Counted from the first letter of the stretch, positions 46,743 to 55,796 are shown. The stretch is DNA of 64,000 nt from Streptomyces sp. NRRL F-5727 (GCF_000719555.1 NZ_JOGX01000024.1:1-64000); one strand, 5' to 3'. Notes: generated by a model from the sequence alone, not told the origin. Program-made: numbers and translations.

Positions 46743-47957
46743 TCAGCGCAGCCTCCGCACCCCCGGCACCAGCGCCGTCGCCAGGCAGCAGCCGCCGACC
46801 AGGACGGCCGCCACGACCAGGGGCACGCCCGGGCCCCAGGCGTCGGCGGCGAGCGGGGCCAGGGCGTAGCCGACCGGCATCGCGGCGAAGGAGAGCAGCG
46901 AGTCGTACGAGACGACCCGGGCCAGCACCTGTTCGGGCACCGCGCGCTGGACGACCGTGTCCCAGACGGGGGTGAGGAAGCCGAGGCCGGCCTGCGCGAG
47001 TCCGTACGCGGCGATGACGGCCCAGGCGGGCGCCCCGGCGGCGAGCAGCAGCAGCGGCAGCGCGTAGCTCGCCAGGGCGAGGTTGGCGGTCAGGACGGGC
47101 CGGGCGGGCCGCAGCCGGTCGGCGAGGAGCGAGCCGGCGAGCAGGCCCACCGCGCCCACCTGGAGCAGCAGCACCCAGGCGCCCGCGCCGCCGAGCCGGT
47201 CGAGGGCGAGGGCGGGGCCGAGGGTCATCAGGACGGCGGCGGCGCCGTTCCAGGCGCTGTGGGCGACCAGGCTGGTCCAGTACCAGTCGCGGGACCTGAC
47301 CTCCCGCCAGCCCTGGCGCAGGTCGGTGAGGAAGGACCGGCGGGGGACCGGCACCCGGTCGATCCGCAGGACGGCGAGGAGCGCGGCGCTCACCGCGAAG
47401 GAGGCCGCGTCCAGGACGAAGGCCCAGCCGGGGCCGACGGTGAGGACGAGCGCGCCGGCGAGCGCGGGCCCGCCCACGCGGGTGGCGCTGTGCGCGATGC
47501 CCATGGCGGCGTTGGCCCGGAGCAGTCCGGCCTCGGCCACGGTTCCGCGCACCAGCGGGGAGGCGGTCGGCATGGCGAAGGCCCCGGCCGCGCCGCCGGC
47601 GGCCGAGGCGGTGGCGATCAGCCACAGCGTGGGGCTGCCGCCGAGGAGCTGGAGGCCGACGAGGAGCTGGGTGGCGCACCGGACGAGGTCCATGGCGAGC
47701 GCGATGGCGCGGGCGTCGAAGCGGTCGGCGAGGACGCCGCCGACCGGCAGCAGCAGCAGCTTCGGCACCATCGCGCAGGCGAGGACCAGGGCGAGCGCGC
47801 CGGTGGAGCCGGTGGCTTCGAGGACGGCGAGGGCGAGCGCGGCGGGGATGACGGCGTCACCGGTGAGCGAGAGGACCCGGCCGGTGAAGAGGAGCCGGAA
47901 GGGCCGGGTGCGCAGGGGATGGCGGAGGGGCGGTGGGGCGAGGACGGGAACGGTCAT
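46743..47957 (-). CDS. MFS transporter
   Basis: A 404-residue major-facilitator protein with 12 predicted helices. The N-terminal half has FRLLFTGRVLSLTGD and the loop 2-3 motif GGVLADRFDARAI. It resembles the drug-efflux type with an even split. The ATG at 47957 is the start. The gene is divergent from a MarR regulator, and the twin TTCG-N4-CGAA sites between them are the likely control point. The substrate is unknown. Confidence 0.88.
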   Translation of the reverse strand: MTVPVLAPPPLRHPLRTRPFRLLFTGRVLSLTGDAVIPAALALAVLEATGSTGALALVLACAMVPKLLLLPVGGVLADRFDARAIALAMDLVRCATQLLVGLQLLGGSPTLWLIATASAAGGAAGAFAMPTASPLVRGTVAEAGLLRANAAMGIAHSATRVGGPALAGALVLTVGPGWAFVLDAASFAVSAALLAVLRIDRVPVPRRSFLTDLRQGWREVRSRDWYWTSLVAHSAWNGAAAVLMTLGPALALDRLGGAGAWVLLLQVGAVGLLAGSLLADRLRPARPVLTANLALASYALPLLLLAAGAPAWAVIAAYGLAQAGLGFLTPVWDTVVQRAVPEQVLARVVSYDSLLSFAAMPVGYALAPLAADAWGPGVPLVVAAVLVGGCCLATALVPGVRRLR

Positions 47958-47971
47958 GCCCCGCAGGGTAT

Positions 47972-47998
47972 TTCGGCAGCGAATAATTCGGCAACGAA
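47972..47998. promoter_or_regulatory. Twin MarR operator candidates
   Basis: TTCGGCAGCGAA (47972-47983) and TTCGGCAACGAA (47987-47998), two palindromes of form TTCG-N4-CGAA separated by three bases. A third weaker copy lies at 48002-48013. They fill the gap between divergent MFS and MarR genes. Confidence 0.75.
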
Positions 47999-48044
47999 AT
48001 ATTTCGGCGCGACCGGGCCGGACCCCCGCACGTACGATCACCCC

Positions 48045-48581
48045 ATGAACCAGCCGGACCCCGCAGCGCCCCAGGAACAGGACTGGACCGACGGCCACGT
48101 GGCCCGCTGGCAGCCCGTTCTGCCCGACCTCGACCCCGTCGTCGAGGGCGCCGTCACCCGGATGAAGAAGCTCTCCGTCCACCTCCGCCGGGTCCGCGAG
48201 CAGTCCCTCGTCGACTTCGACCTCGAACGCCACGAGTTCGACACGCTGCACAAACTGGCCGGCCGCGGCGGCTCCGCCGCCCCCTCCGAACTGGCCCAGG
48301 ACCTCGACCTGGCCCCCGCCTCGGTCACCGGCCGCCTCGACGCCCTGGAGAAGCGCGGCCTCGTCCGCCGCACCCCCTCCACCACCGACCGCCGCCGGGT
48401 CGTCGTCGAGCTCACCGACGCCGGCCGCACCACCTGGCTCGGCGCCATGGACGTCCTCGGCCACGAGGAGGAACGCCTCCTCGGCGTCCTCACCCCCGCC
48501 GAACGCACCACCCTCAACGACCTGCTCCGCCGCGTCATGCTCGCCGCCGAGGAGGACCCGGCCGCCCCGCACTGGCACTGA
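48045..48581 (+). CDS. MarR-family transcriptional regulator
   Basis: A 178-residue winged-helix regulator. The DNA-binding core contains PSELAQDLDLAPASVTGRLD and EKRGLVRRTPSTTDRRRVVV (wing). The start ATG at 48045 has no strong ribosome site. It is divergent from the MFS exporter gene. Such pairs usually consist of a repressor and its ligand-induced efflux pump, and the palindromes at 47972-47998 fit its binding site. The ligand is unknown. Confidence 0.9.
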   Translation: MNQPDPAAPQEQDWTDGHVARWQPVLPDLDPVVEGAVTRMKKLSVHLRRVREQSLVDFDLERHEFDTLHKLAGRGGSAAPSELAQDLDLAPASVTGRLDALEKRGLVRRTPSTTDRRRVVVELTDAGRTTWLGAMDVLGHEEERLLGVLTPAERTTLNDLLRRVMLAAEEDPAAPHWH

Positions 48582-48585
48582 CCCG

Positions 48586-48608
48586 CTGTCAGTGGCGGGC
48601 CCTACGCT
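48586..48608 (+). promoter_or_regulatory. RecA-NDp/PafBC-type promoter of the 98-aa gene
   Basis: CTGTCAGTG, an 8-nt spacer, TACGCT: the damage-promoter motif tTGTCRgtg-N8-TAnnnT with one base different. The hexamer ends 8 nt before the ATG at 48617. Confidence 0.7.
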
Positions 48609-48616
48609 CGGCGCCC

Positions 48617-48913
48617 ATGGGAACAGTCACCTTCGTCGACGAGACGACCCTGGGCGCCCGCACCGCCCGCGCGCCCCTCGCCGTCCCCGAGGAGCGCCTG
48701 CCGCTGCGCGAGCTGATAGCCCGCCGGGTCGCCCTGGAGACCGCCCCGGAGGAGTACGAGGCCGCGCTCGCCCGCGCCCTGGACGCCTTCTCCCGCAACG
48801 GCTTCCTGGTCCTGGTCGGCGACCGCCAGATCGAGGACCCGGACGAGACGGTGACGGTGGGCCCGGCCACCGAGGTCGTCTTCTTGAAGCTGGTCCCGCT
48901 CGTCGGCGGCTGA
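48617..48913 (+). CDS. 98-aa protein ending in Gly-Gly, possible beta-grasp fold
   Basis: A small acidic protein of unknown function. The start MGTVTFVDETTLGARTA and the end VTVGPATEVVFLKLVPLVGG recall beta-grasp proteins of the ThiS/MoaD/ubiquitin kind, which end in Gly-Gly and have a helix between strand pairs; here the helix would be about residues 28-60. This is inference from pattern only. The ATG has no ribosome site but a damage-type promoter hexamer ends 8 nt upstream, implying a leaderless transcript. A hairpin at 48930-48973 follows. No E1-like or JAB gene is visible in the window. Confidence 0.6.
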   Translation: MGTVTFVDETTLGARTARAPLAVPEERLPLRELIARRVALETAPEEYEAALARALDAFSRNGFLVLVGDRQIEDPDETVTVGPATEVVFLKLVPLVGG

Positions 48914-48929
48914 CCCCGCCCCCCGTACA

Positions 48930-48973
48930 CGCGGGAAGGCCCCGCCTCCCAGGGGGAGACGGGGCCTTCCGCG
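48930..48973. terminator. Bidirectional terminator before sdhB end
   Basis: Core stem GGAAGGCCCCG/CGGGGCCTTCC (48934-48944 with 48960-48970) with a 15-base loop that itself can pair partly. It lies between the convergent 98-aa gene and sdhB. Confidence 0.75.
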
Positions 48974-48987
48974 ACACTCGGAAGAGG

Positions 48988-49746
48988 TCAGAAGCGACGC
49001 GTGATCAGCGCGCGCTTCACTTCCTGGATCGCCTTGGTGATCTCGATGCCACGCGGGCAGGCGTCCGTGCAGTTGAACGTCGTGCGGCAGCGCCACACGC
49101 CGTCCTTGTCGTTCAGGATCTCCAGGCGCTGCTCGCCCGCCTCGTCACGCGAGTCGAAGATGAAGCGGTGCGCGTTGACGATCGCGGCCGGACCGAAGTA
49201 CTGGCCGTCGTTCCAGAAGACCGGGCAGGACGACGTGCACGCGGCGCACAGGATGCACTTGGTGGTGTCGTCGAAGCGCTCGCGGTCCTCGGCGGACTGC
49301 AGGCGCTCGCGGGTCGGCTCGTTCCCCTTGGTGACGAGGAACGGCATGACGTCGCGGTACGCCTGGAAGAAGGGCTCCATGTCGACCACGAGGTCCTTCA
49401 TCACGGTGAGGCCCTTGATGGGCTCGACCGTGATCGGCTTCTCGGGGTTGAGGTCCTTGATCAGCGTCTTGCAGGCGAGACGGTTCTTGCCGTTGATCCG
49501 CATGGCGTCGGAACCGCAGATGCCGTGCGCGCAGGAGCGACGGAAGGTGAGCGTGCCGTCCAGGTCCCACTTGATCTTGTGGAGACCGTCGAGCACACGC
49601 TCCTTCGGGTCGATCTCGACCTGGAAGTCCTCCCAGACCACCGCGTCCGAGACCTCGGGGTTGAAGCGGCGGATCCGGAAGGTGACCGTGATGTAGGGGG
49701 AGGCGGCGGACTCCGCCTCGACCTTGTCCAGAACGGGGGTGGCCAT
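48988..49746 (-). CDS. sdhB: Succinate dehydrogenase iron-sulfur subunit
   Basis: A 252-residue iron-sulfur subunit carrying electrons from SdhA to the membrane. The 2Fe-2S ligands are in CAHGICGSDAM and NRLAC. The 4Fe-4S and 3Fe-4S ligands are in CILCAACTSSCP and CTDACPRGIEI. The ATG shares its first base with the sdhA stop, and it is the last gene of sdhCDAB. Length is typical of actinobacterial SdhB. Confidence 0.96.
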   Translation of the reverse strand: MATPVLDKVEAESAASPYITVTFRIRRFNPEVSDAVVWEDFQVEIDPKERVLDGLHKIKWDLDGTLTFRRSCAHGICGSDAMRINGKNRLACKTLIKDLNPEKPITVEPIKGLTVMKDLVVDMEPFFQAYRDVMPFLVTKGNEPTRERLQSAEDRERFDDTTKCILCAACTSSCPVFWNDGQYFGPAAIVNAHRFIFDSRDEAGEQRLEILNDKDGVWRCRTTFNCTDACPRGIEITKAIQEVKRALITRRF

Positions 49747-51500
49747 CAGTACTTACGCTCCATCGGCTGGTAGCGGGTCGTCACGACCGGCTTGTAGTCG
49801 AGACGCACGGTCTCGGAGCCGTCCTCGCCGACCTCGCGGTACGCCATCGTGTGGCGCATGAAGTTGACGTCGTCGCGGTTCGGGTAGTCCTCGCGGTAGT
49901 GACCGCCGCGGGACTCCTTGCGCGCCAGGGCCGAGACGGCCATGACCTCGGCCAGTTCGAGCAGGTTGCCCAGCTCGATGGCCTCCAGGAGGTCGGTGTT
50001 GAAGCGCTTGCCCTTGTCCTGGATGGACACGTTCTTGTAGCGCTCGCGCAGCTCGGCGATCTTCTCGACGGCCGTCTTGATGGTCTGCTCCGTGCGGAAC
50101 ACCATCACATTGGCGTCCATCGTCTCCTGGAGCTCGCGGCGCAGGTCGGCGACCCGCTCGCTGCCCGTGGAGTTGCGCAGGTTCTCGATCTGCGAGACGA
50201 CCAGCGCCTCCGGGTTCTCCGGCAGCTCGACGTAGTCGTGCTTGTGGGAGTACTCGGCGGCGGCGATGCCCGCGCGGCGCCCGAAGACGTTGATGTCGAG
50301 CAGCGAGTTGGTGCCCAGGCGGTTGGCGCCGTGCACCGACACGCAGGCGACCTCGCCGGCCGCGTACAGGCCCGGGACGACGGTGGTGTTGTCCGACAGG
50401 ACCTCACCCTCGACGTTGGTCGGGATGCCGCCCATGGCGTAGTGCGCGGTGGGCTGGATCGGGATCGGGTCCGTGTACGGCTCGATGCCGAGGTACGTAC
50501 GGGCGAACTCGGTGATGTCCGGGAGCTTGGCGTCGAGCTGCTCCGGCGGGAGGTGCGTCAGGTCCAGGTAGACGTGGTCGCCCTCGGGACCGCAGCCGCG
50601 GCCCTCGCGGATCTCCGTGTAGATGGAGCGGGAGACGACGTCACGGGACGCGAGGTCCTTCATGACCGGCGCGTACTTCTCCATGAAGCGCTCGCCGTCC
50701 TTGTTGCGGAGGATGCCGCCCTCACCGCGGGCGCCCTCCGTCAGCAGGATGCCCATGCGCCAGATGCCCGTCGGGTGGAACTGGAAGAACTCCATGTCCT
50801 CCAGGGGCAGGCCGCGGCGGTAGCAGGCGGCCTGGCCGTCACCGGTCAGGGTGTGGGCGTTGGAGGTCACCTTGAAGAACTTGCCGGTGCCGCCGGAGGC
50901 GTAGATGACCGCCTTCGCCTGGAAGATGTGGATCTCGCCGGTGGCCAGCTCGTAGGCGACGACGCCGGCGGAGTGCTTGACCCCGTCGACCTCGGTGATC
51001 AGCTGGTCCAGGACGTAGAACTCGTTGAAGAACTCCACGCCCTCCTTGACGCAGTTCTGGTACAGCGTCTGGAGGATCATGTGGCCGGTGCGGTCCGCGG
51101 CGTAGCAGGACCGGCGGACCGGGGCCTCGCCGTGGTTGCGGGAGTGACCGCCGAAGCGGCGCTGGTCGATGGTGCCGTCCGGGGTCCGGTTGAACGGCAG
51201 GCCCATCTTCTCCAGGTCGAGGACGGCGTCGATGGCCTCCTTCGCCAGGATCTCGGCGGCGTCCTGGTCGACCAGGTAGTCACCGCCCTTGACCGTGTCG
51301 AAGGTGTGCCACTCCCAGTTGTCCTCCTCCACGTTGGCCAGCGCGGCGGCCATGCCGCCCTGCGCGGCGCCCGTGTGGGAGCGGGTCGGGTAGAGCTTCG
51401 TCAGCACGGCGGTGCGGCTGCGCTTCGTCGCCTCGATGGCGGCGCGCATGCCGGCGCCGCCGGCGCCGACGATGACGGTGTCGTACTTGTGGATCTTCAT
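49746..51500 (-). CDS. sdhA: Succinate dehydrogenase flavoprotein subunit
   Basis: A 584-residue FAD-dependent catalytic subunit oxidising succinate to fumarate. The N-terminal GAGGAGMRAAI is the dinucleotide site; SHTGAAQGGMAAAL contains the FAD-attachment histidine region, and the active-site HPTGI and GARGEGGILRN are intact. The ATG at 51500 is the start, and the stop overlaps sdhB. It is the third gene of sdhCDAB. Confidence 0.97.
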   Translation of the reverse strand: MKIHKYDTVIVGAGGAGMRAAIEATKRSRTAVLTKLYPTRSHTGAAQGGMAAALANVEEDNWEWHTFDTVKGGDYLVDQDAAEILAKEAIDAVLDLEKMGLPFNRTPDGTIDQRRFGGHSRNHGEAPVRRSCYAADRTGHMILQTLYQNCVKEGVEFFNEFYVLDQLITEVDGVKHSAGVVAYELATGEIHIFQAKAVIYASGGTGKFFKVTSNAHTLTGDGQAACYRRGLPLEDMEFFQFHPTGIWRMGILLTEGARGEGGILRNKDGERFMEKYAPVMKDLASRDVVSRSIYTEIREGRGCGPEGDHVYLDLTHLPPEQLDAKLPDITEFARTYLGIEPYTDPIPIQPTAHYAMGGIPTNVEGEVLSDNTTVVPGLYAAGEVACVSVHGANRLGTNSLLDINVFGRRAGIAAAEYSHKHDYVELPENPEALVVSQIENLRNSTGSERVADLRRELQETMDANVMVFRTEQTIKTAVEKIAELRERYKNVSIQDKGKRFNTDLLEAIELGNLLELAEVMAVSALARKESRGGHYREDYPNRDDVNFMRHTMAYREVGEDGSETVRLDYKPVVTTRYQPMERKY

Positions 51501-51524
51501 GGCGTGGTTACCTCAGCCCCGTGC

Positions 51525-51998
51525 CTAGCGGATGTTCGGGTCGAAGGTGAAGATCACCAGCGTGCCCAGAAGGATGGTGAACACCGTGGCGGTGTACAGC
51601 AGGCCCTTGAGCCACAGGCGCGTGTTGGGGCGCTCCGCGTAGTCGTTGATGACGGTACGGAGGCCGTTGGCGCCGTGCAGCATGGCGAGCCACAGCATCA
51701 GCAGGTCCCAGACCTGCCAGAACGGAGACGCCCAGCGGCCGGCCACGAAGGCGAAGCCGATCTTGGAGACGCCGCCGTCCAGGAAGAGCTGGATCAGCAG
51801 GTGGCCGAGGACGAGGACCACGAGGACGACGCCCGAGAGGCGCATGAAGAGCCACGCGGCCATCTCGAAGTTGCCGCGGGTGGCGCGCGGGGTCTTGCCC
51901 GTGCGCTTGCGGGGGGCCTCGATGTACGGGGCGGGGTTGTCCACGTCGTAGGAGGCGCCCTCGACGGGACCGATCGCGGAAGTGGTGTCAGCAGACAT
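51525..51998 (-). CDS. sdhD: Succinate dehydrogenase membrane anchor subunit
   Basis: A 157-residue membrane subunit with three transmembrane helices (about 48-70, 92-112 and 132-152). The histidine-bearing VLVVLVLGHLLIQLFLD and LAMLHGANGLR segments are the expected heme/quinone contacts. The N-terminal 40 residues are hydrophilic. It is second in sdhCDAB, eight bases after sdhC, with ATG at 51998. Confidence 0.92.
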   Translation of the reverse strand: MSADTTSAIGPVEGASYDVDNPAPYIEAPRKRTGKTPRATRGNFEMAAWLFMRLSGVVLVVLVLGHLLIQLFLDGGVSKIGFAFVAGRWASPFWQVWDLLMLWLAMLHGANGLRTVINDYAERPNTRLWLKGLLYTATVFTILLGTLVIFTFDPNIR

Positions 51999-52006
51999 GA
52001 TCGGCG

Positions 52007-52387
52007 TCAGCTCCCGAACAGTTCACGTGCGGCGTGGCCGAGGATGGGGTACAGCGAACCCGCCATCAGCACGACCCAGATGCCCACGACGGTCCAGAGC
52101 ATCTGCTTCTGGTAGCGCGGGCCCTTGGACCAGAAGTCCACGGCGATGACCCGGAGGCCGTTCAGCGCGTGGAAGAGGATGGCGGCGACCAGGCCGTACT
52201 CCAGAAGAGCGACGATCGGCGTCTTGTAGGTCGCGACGACCTCGTCGTACGCCTCGGGGGAGACGCGGACGAGAGCGGTGTCCAGCACGTGTACGAACAG
52301 GAAGAAGAAGATGAGGACGCCGGTGACTCGATGAGCCACCCAGGACCACATTCCTTCCCGGCCGCGGTACAGCGTTCCAGCCGGCAC
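52007..52387 (-). CDS. sdhC: Succinate dehydrogenase cytochrome b556 subunit
   Basis: A 126-residue membrane subunit with three helices. The heme-ligand region is WSWVAHRVTGVLIFFFLFVH with conserved HRxTG, and ILFHALNGLRVIAVDFW is the second signature. The GTG at 52387 follows GGAGGGT. It is the first gene of the operon; its promoter should lie in 52388-52580. Confidence 0.93.
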   Translation of the reverse strand: MPAGTLYRGREGMWSWVAHRVTGVLIFFFLFVHVLDTALVRVSPEAYDEVVATYKTPIVALLEYGLVAAILFHALNGLRVIAVDFWSKGPRYQKQMLWTVVGIWVVLMAGSLYPILGHAARELFGS

Positions 52388-52580
52388 GGAAAAACCCTCC
52401 GGGAGCGGGGATCGGGGCCCGGCCGGCTTCTCTGTCGGTCTGGCCCGGCCGGGTACGGTCCACCGGCCCCGGTCATCGTAGCGACGACTTGTCGGTTCGC
52501 TCGCGCGGGGTCCGTCAGTGTGATCAAACAGGCACGGACGGACTATCGTCCGCGGCGGAATCAGCCCAATCCGCGGAGAA

Positions 52581-53243
52581 TCACAGGTCCTGGCGGTGGT
52601 GGGTGAGCCCCTGGGCGAGCGTGAAGGCGAGCCGGGAGCGGGCGAGCCGGCGCAGTTCGTCGGCCGCGACGGCCCGCTCCTCCTCCGGTTCGTTGCCGAG
52701 ACGTGACCGGATGCCGGCCAGGACGGCGTCCAGACGCTCGCCCGGCCGCACTCCGTCCAGGCTGATGACGAACGCGTGGCCGAACCGGCTCTCGTACGCG
52801 GCGTGGGCGGCGCGCAGCGCGGTCCGGGCGGCCGGCGGCGCGTCCGGGTGCGGCAGCGCGGAGGACTCGGCGGCCAGCGCCTCGTCGAGATCGGCGCCGG
52901 TCAGGTCGTACCCGGCCTCCTCGGCGGCGGCCAGCACGGCGTCCACCGTGGGGTAGGGCCGGTGGGCGGCGATCCGCTCGGCCCAGCGCCGGCTGTGGCA
53001 GCAGGAGAGCAGCAGCCTGACCGCGTCGGCGGGGGCCGCCGCGTTGAGCAGCAGGGGGCCGCGCGGGCCGCCGGAGGACTTCTGGGCGGGTATGGCAGGC
53101 GCGTCCGCCGGAGCCGGGGTGCGGCAGGGGGCGTGGGTGTCGCTGGTCAGCGTGGGCTCCGGGACGGCGGGACGAAAGGGGTGGGCGTGACGCAACGTTA
53201 TCGACGGGACGGGGGAAGTGTCCGACGGGTGCGCGAATTTCAC
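52581..53243 (-). CDS. OHCU decarboxylase-like protein
   Basis: Probable 2-oxo-4-hydroxy-4-carboxy-5-ureidoimidazoline decarboxylase, the final step of urate conversion to (S)-allantoin. The core (about 60-220) has CCHSRRWAERIAAHRPY and ESRFGHAFVISLDGV, matching the family's SxxWAE and YxxRFGxxFI patterns. The start is unclear: GTG at 53243 or TTG at 53195; no ribosome site supports either. The family's active-site N-terminal segment is short or diverged here. It is not beside other purine-catabolism genes. Confidence 0.65.
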   Translation of the reverse strand: MKFAHPSDTSPVPSITLRHAHPFRPAVPEPTLTSDTHAPCRTPAPADAPAIPAQKSSGGPRGPLLLNAAAPADAVRLLLSCCHSRRWAERIAAHRPYPTVDAVLAAAEEAGYDLTGADLDEALAAESSALPHPDAPPAARTALRAAHAAYESRFGHAFVISLDGVRPGERLDAVLAGIRSRLGNEPEEERAVAADELRRLARSRLAFTLAQGLTHHRQDL

Positions 53244-53356
53244 CCGGAAGGGAGAGTTTGGGAACGTGTGATGGACGTGGACATTCCGTTCGGCCGGTGA
53301 GGAACCGCGGCGGGACGACTGGCCGGTCCGCCGGGGGTGCGGGAGGATGCCGTGTG

Positions 53357-54988
53357 ATGCGGCACTTCCCACGGGGCCCCCTGCGCGGCCCGGCACTCCT
53401 GGCGGCCGCGGTGGCCCTGACCGCCGTGGCGGCCTGTTCGAACGGCTCCCCGTCCGGTGCGGGCTCCCCCTCCCCGGCCCCGCCCGGCGGTACGTCCCCG
53501 GGCACCACGGCCGCCGAGCCGACCCCGACCCCCACGCCCACGCCCACGCCCACCCGGACGTATCCGCTCTCCACCGCCCCCCGCACGGTTCCCGCCGTCC
53601 GCTCCCACGAGCCGGCCCGCGGCCCGGGCTGGAAGCCCGCCGCGACCGCCGGGGTGGTCCTCGGCGCGGACAGCGCGGGCCTCGCCGACGAGGGCCGGCT
53701 GCTCGCCCGGGAGCTGGGCCTGCGCTACCGGGGCGAGGCCGCCGCGGGCCCCGGCGACGTCGAGCTGGCGCTCGGCGGGCCGGGTGCCCCCGAGTCGTAC
53801 ACGCTCACCGTGAAGGACGGCCGGGTCCGCGTCACCGGCCCCGACGAGGCCGGCGTCTTCTACGGCACCCGCACCCTCAAGCAGTCCGTCAGGTCCGCCG
53901 GGACGATGCCCGAGGGCACCGTCACCGACCGGCCGGCCAAGCCGCAGCGCGGGCTCAACGTCGACATCGCCCGCAAGCACTTCACCGCGGAGTGGCTGGA
54001 GGACCGCATCCGGGAGATGGGCGACCTCAAGCTCAACCAGCTCGGTCTGCACTTCTCCGACGACCAGGGCTTCCGGATCGAGTCCGACTCGCACCCCGAG
54101 GTCGTCTCCCGGCAGCACCTCACCAAGGCGGAGGTGCGCCGGATCCTCGCCCTCGCCGCGAGCCGGCACATCACCGTCGTCCCCGAGATCGACTCGCCCG
54201 GACACCTCGGCGCGGTCATCGCCGCCCACCCCGACCTCCAGCTGGTCAGCGCGAGCGGCCGCACCCCGCGCGGCGCCGTCGACATCTCCGACCCGGACGC
54301 GGCCCGGATCGTCGACGACCTGCTGCGCGAGTACACCGCCCTCTTCCCCGGCGCCTACTGGCACCTCGGCGCCGACGAGTACGTGGCGCTCATGGCGAAG
54401 GACCCCGAGGCCAGCTACCCGCAGCTCGCGGCGGCGGCACGGAAGGCGTACGGGCCCTCCGGCCGCGTCCAGGACCTGGCCACCGACTGGCTCAACGACC
54501 GCGCCGCGACGGTCCGCCCGACCGGCAAGACCCTCAAGGCGTGGAACGACGGCTTCTTCGCCGGCGGCGTGGTGAGCGCGGCGAAGGACATCGAGGTCGA
54601 GTACTGGACCGGCAAGGAGTACGGCGCCCGGCCCCCGCTCCCGTACCTCCAGGCGGGCCGCCGGCTGGTCAACCTCAACGACGAGTACCTCTACTACGTG
54701 CTCGGCGAGCCCAACGCCTTCACCTACCCGACCGGCCGCCGCATCTACGAGCAGTGGACCCCGCTGGTCGTCCGCGGCACCACCCCGGTCCCGGCCCGCT
54801 ACGACGCGCAGATCCAGGGCGCCCGGCTCGCCGTCTGGTGCGACTTCGCGAACGCCCAGACCCAGGACCAGGTCGCCGCCGGCATCCGCCTCCCGCTCGC
54901 GGCCCTCTCCCAGAAGGTGTGGGACTCCCGCAAACCCACCCGGAGCTGGTCCGACTTCCGCGCGCTGGCGCTGAAGGTACGCGGCTGA
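53357..54988 (+). CDS. Beta-N-acetylhexosaminidase lipoprotein (GH20)
   Basis: A 543-residue secreted glycosidase. The signal peptide ends in a lipobox VAAC (C27), then a Thr-Pro repeat linker (about 55-66). The GH20 N-terminal domain (about 85-185) precedes the catalytic barrel (about 195-520), with the catalytic Asp-Glu in YWHLGADEYV and LGLHFSDDQGFR. It removes terminal GlcNAc/GalNAc from chitin or cell-wall sugars outside the cell. The ATG at 53357 follows GGGAGGA. Confidence 0.92.
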   Translation: MRHFPRGPLRGPALLAAAVALTAVAACSNGSPSGAGSPSPAPPGGTSPGTTAAEPTPTPTPTPTPTRTYPLSTAPRTVPAVRSHEPARGPGWKPAATAGVVLGADSAGLADEGRLLARELGLRYRGEAAAGPGDVELALGGPGAPESYTLTVKDGRVRVTGPDEAGVFYGTRTLKQSVRSAGTMPEGTVTDRPAKPQRGLNVDIARKHFTAEWLEDRIREMGDLKLNQLGLHFSDDQGFRIESDSHPEVVSRQHLTKAEVRRILALAASRHITVVPEIDSPGHLGAVIAAHPDLQLVSASGRTPRGAVDISDPDAARIVDDLLREYTALFPGAYWHLGADEYVALMAKDPEASYPQLAAAARKAYGPSGRVQDLATDWLNDRAATVRPTGKTLKAWNDGFFAGGVVSAAKDIEVEYWTGKEYGARPPLPYLQAGRRLVNLNDEYLYYVLGEPNAFTYPTGRRIYEQWTPLVVRGTTPVPARYDAQIQGARLAVWCDFANAQTQDQVAAGIRLPLAALSQKVWDSRKPTRSWSDFRALALKVRG

Positions 54989-55094
54989 GCTGCGGTTTCT
55001 CCCTGGACGGAACGGTTCCGGGTGGCATAGGTTCCGGCCCGGCCCCTTGGGGGAGGGGCGCTTCCGGTCATCCGAGTTCCTGGGGGGAACCTTC

Positions 55095-55730
55095 ATGCTG
55101 CGCAATCCCAACGGCCTGGCCACGGCCGTGACCGTCCTGCTGGGCGTCGACGTCCTCCTCTGCCTGCTGAACGCGGGCACCGAGGCATGGCTCCTCGCCG
55201 ACCCGCTGGCCGCCGCCGAGGCGTTCGCCGGCATCGAGGCCGGCGGCCTGGCCCTGCTGACCGTCGCCTTCGCCCTCACCGGCATCGCGACCGCCGTCGT
55301 CTTCGTCATCTGGTTCCACCGGGTCCGGCAGAACGCCGGGGTCTTCGCCCCCGACAGCCAGACCCGGTCGGCGGGCTGGGCCGTCGGCGCCTGGTTCATC
55401 CCGCTCGCCAACCTGTGGATCCCGCGGCAGATCGCCGTCGAGGTCTGGCGGGCCAGCCGCCGGGACCCGTCCGCCCCCGACGGCGCGCGGGAGCTCACGG
55501 TGCTCAACTCCTGGTGGACGTGTTTCGTGGTCGGAGTGGTGCTCGACCGGCTGTCCGGCTCGCTCTACGACCAGGCCGAGACGCTGGACGCGCTGACCAC
55601 CGCCGCTGCCTGGTCCCTGGCCGGATACGCCTTCATCGTCGCCGCCGGCGTTCTCGCCGTCCTCTTCGTCCGACGTCTGACCTCTATGCAGCACGCCAAG
55701 GCCACTGGCATGCTTTCGGCCGCCAGGTGA
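55095..55730 (+). CDS. DUF4328 membrane protein
   Basis: A 211-residue membrane protein with four helices (about 10-30, 47-72, 92-108 and 175-196). The loop HRVRQNAGVFAPDSQTRSAG and the WFIPLANLWIPRQIAVEVWR motif are characteristic of DUF4328. Function unknown. ATG at 55095 has GGGGGGAA upstream. It lies 106 bases after the GH20 gene and may be cotranscribed with it. Confidence 0.85.
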   Translation: MLRNPNGLATAVTVLLGVDVLLCLLNAGTEAWLLADPLAAAEAFAGIEAGGLALLTVAFALTGIATAVVFVIWFHRVRQNAGVFAPDSQTRSAGWAVGAWFIPLANLWIPRQIAVEVWRASRRDPSAPDGARELTVLNSWWTCFVVGVVLDRLSGSLYDQAETLDALTTAAAWSLAGYAFIVAAGVLAVLFVRRLTSMQHAKATGMLSAAR

Positions 55731-55796
55731 CGAGAAAGCGCCCTTCGGCGCAGAAGTGGACGTAGAGCGTCCGCATCGGGTGGCGAGGAGGCGTCC

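Noticed and set aside
52489..52500. TTGTCGGTT upstream of sdhC
   Set aside because: The last base of the box and the -10 element do not match, and sdhC has a leader with a good ribosome site.
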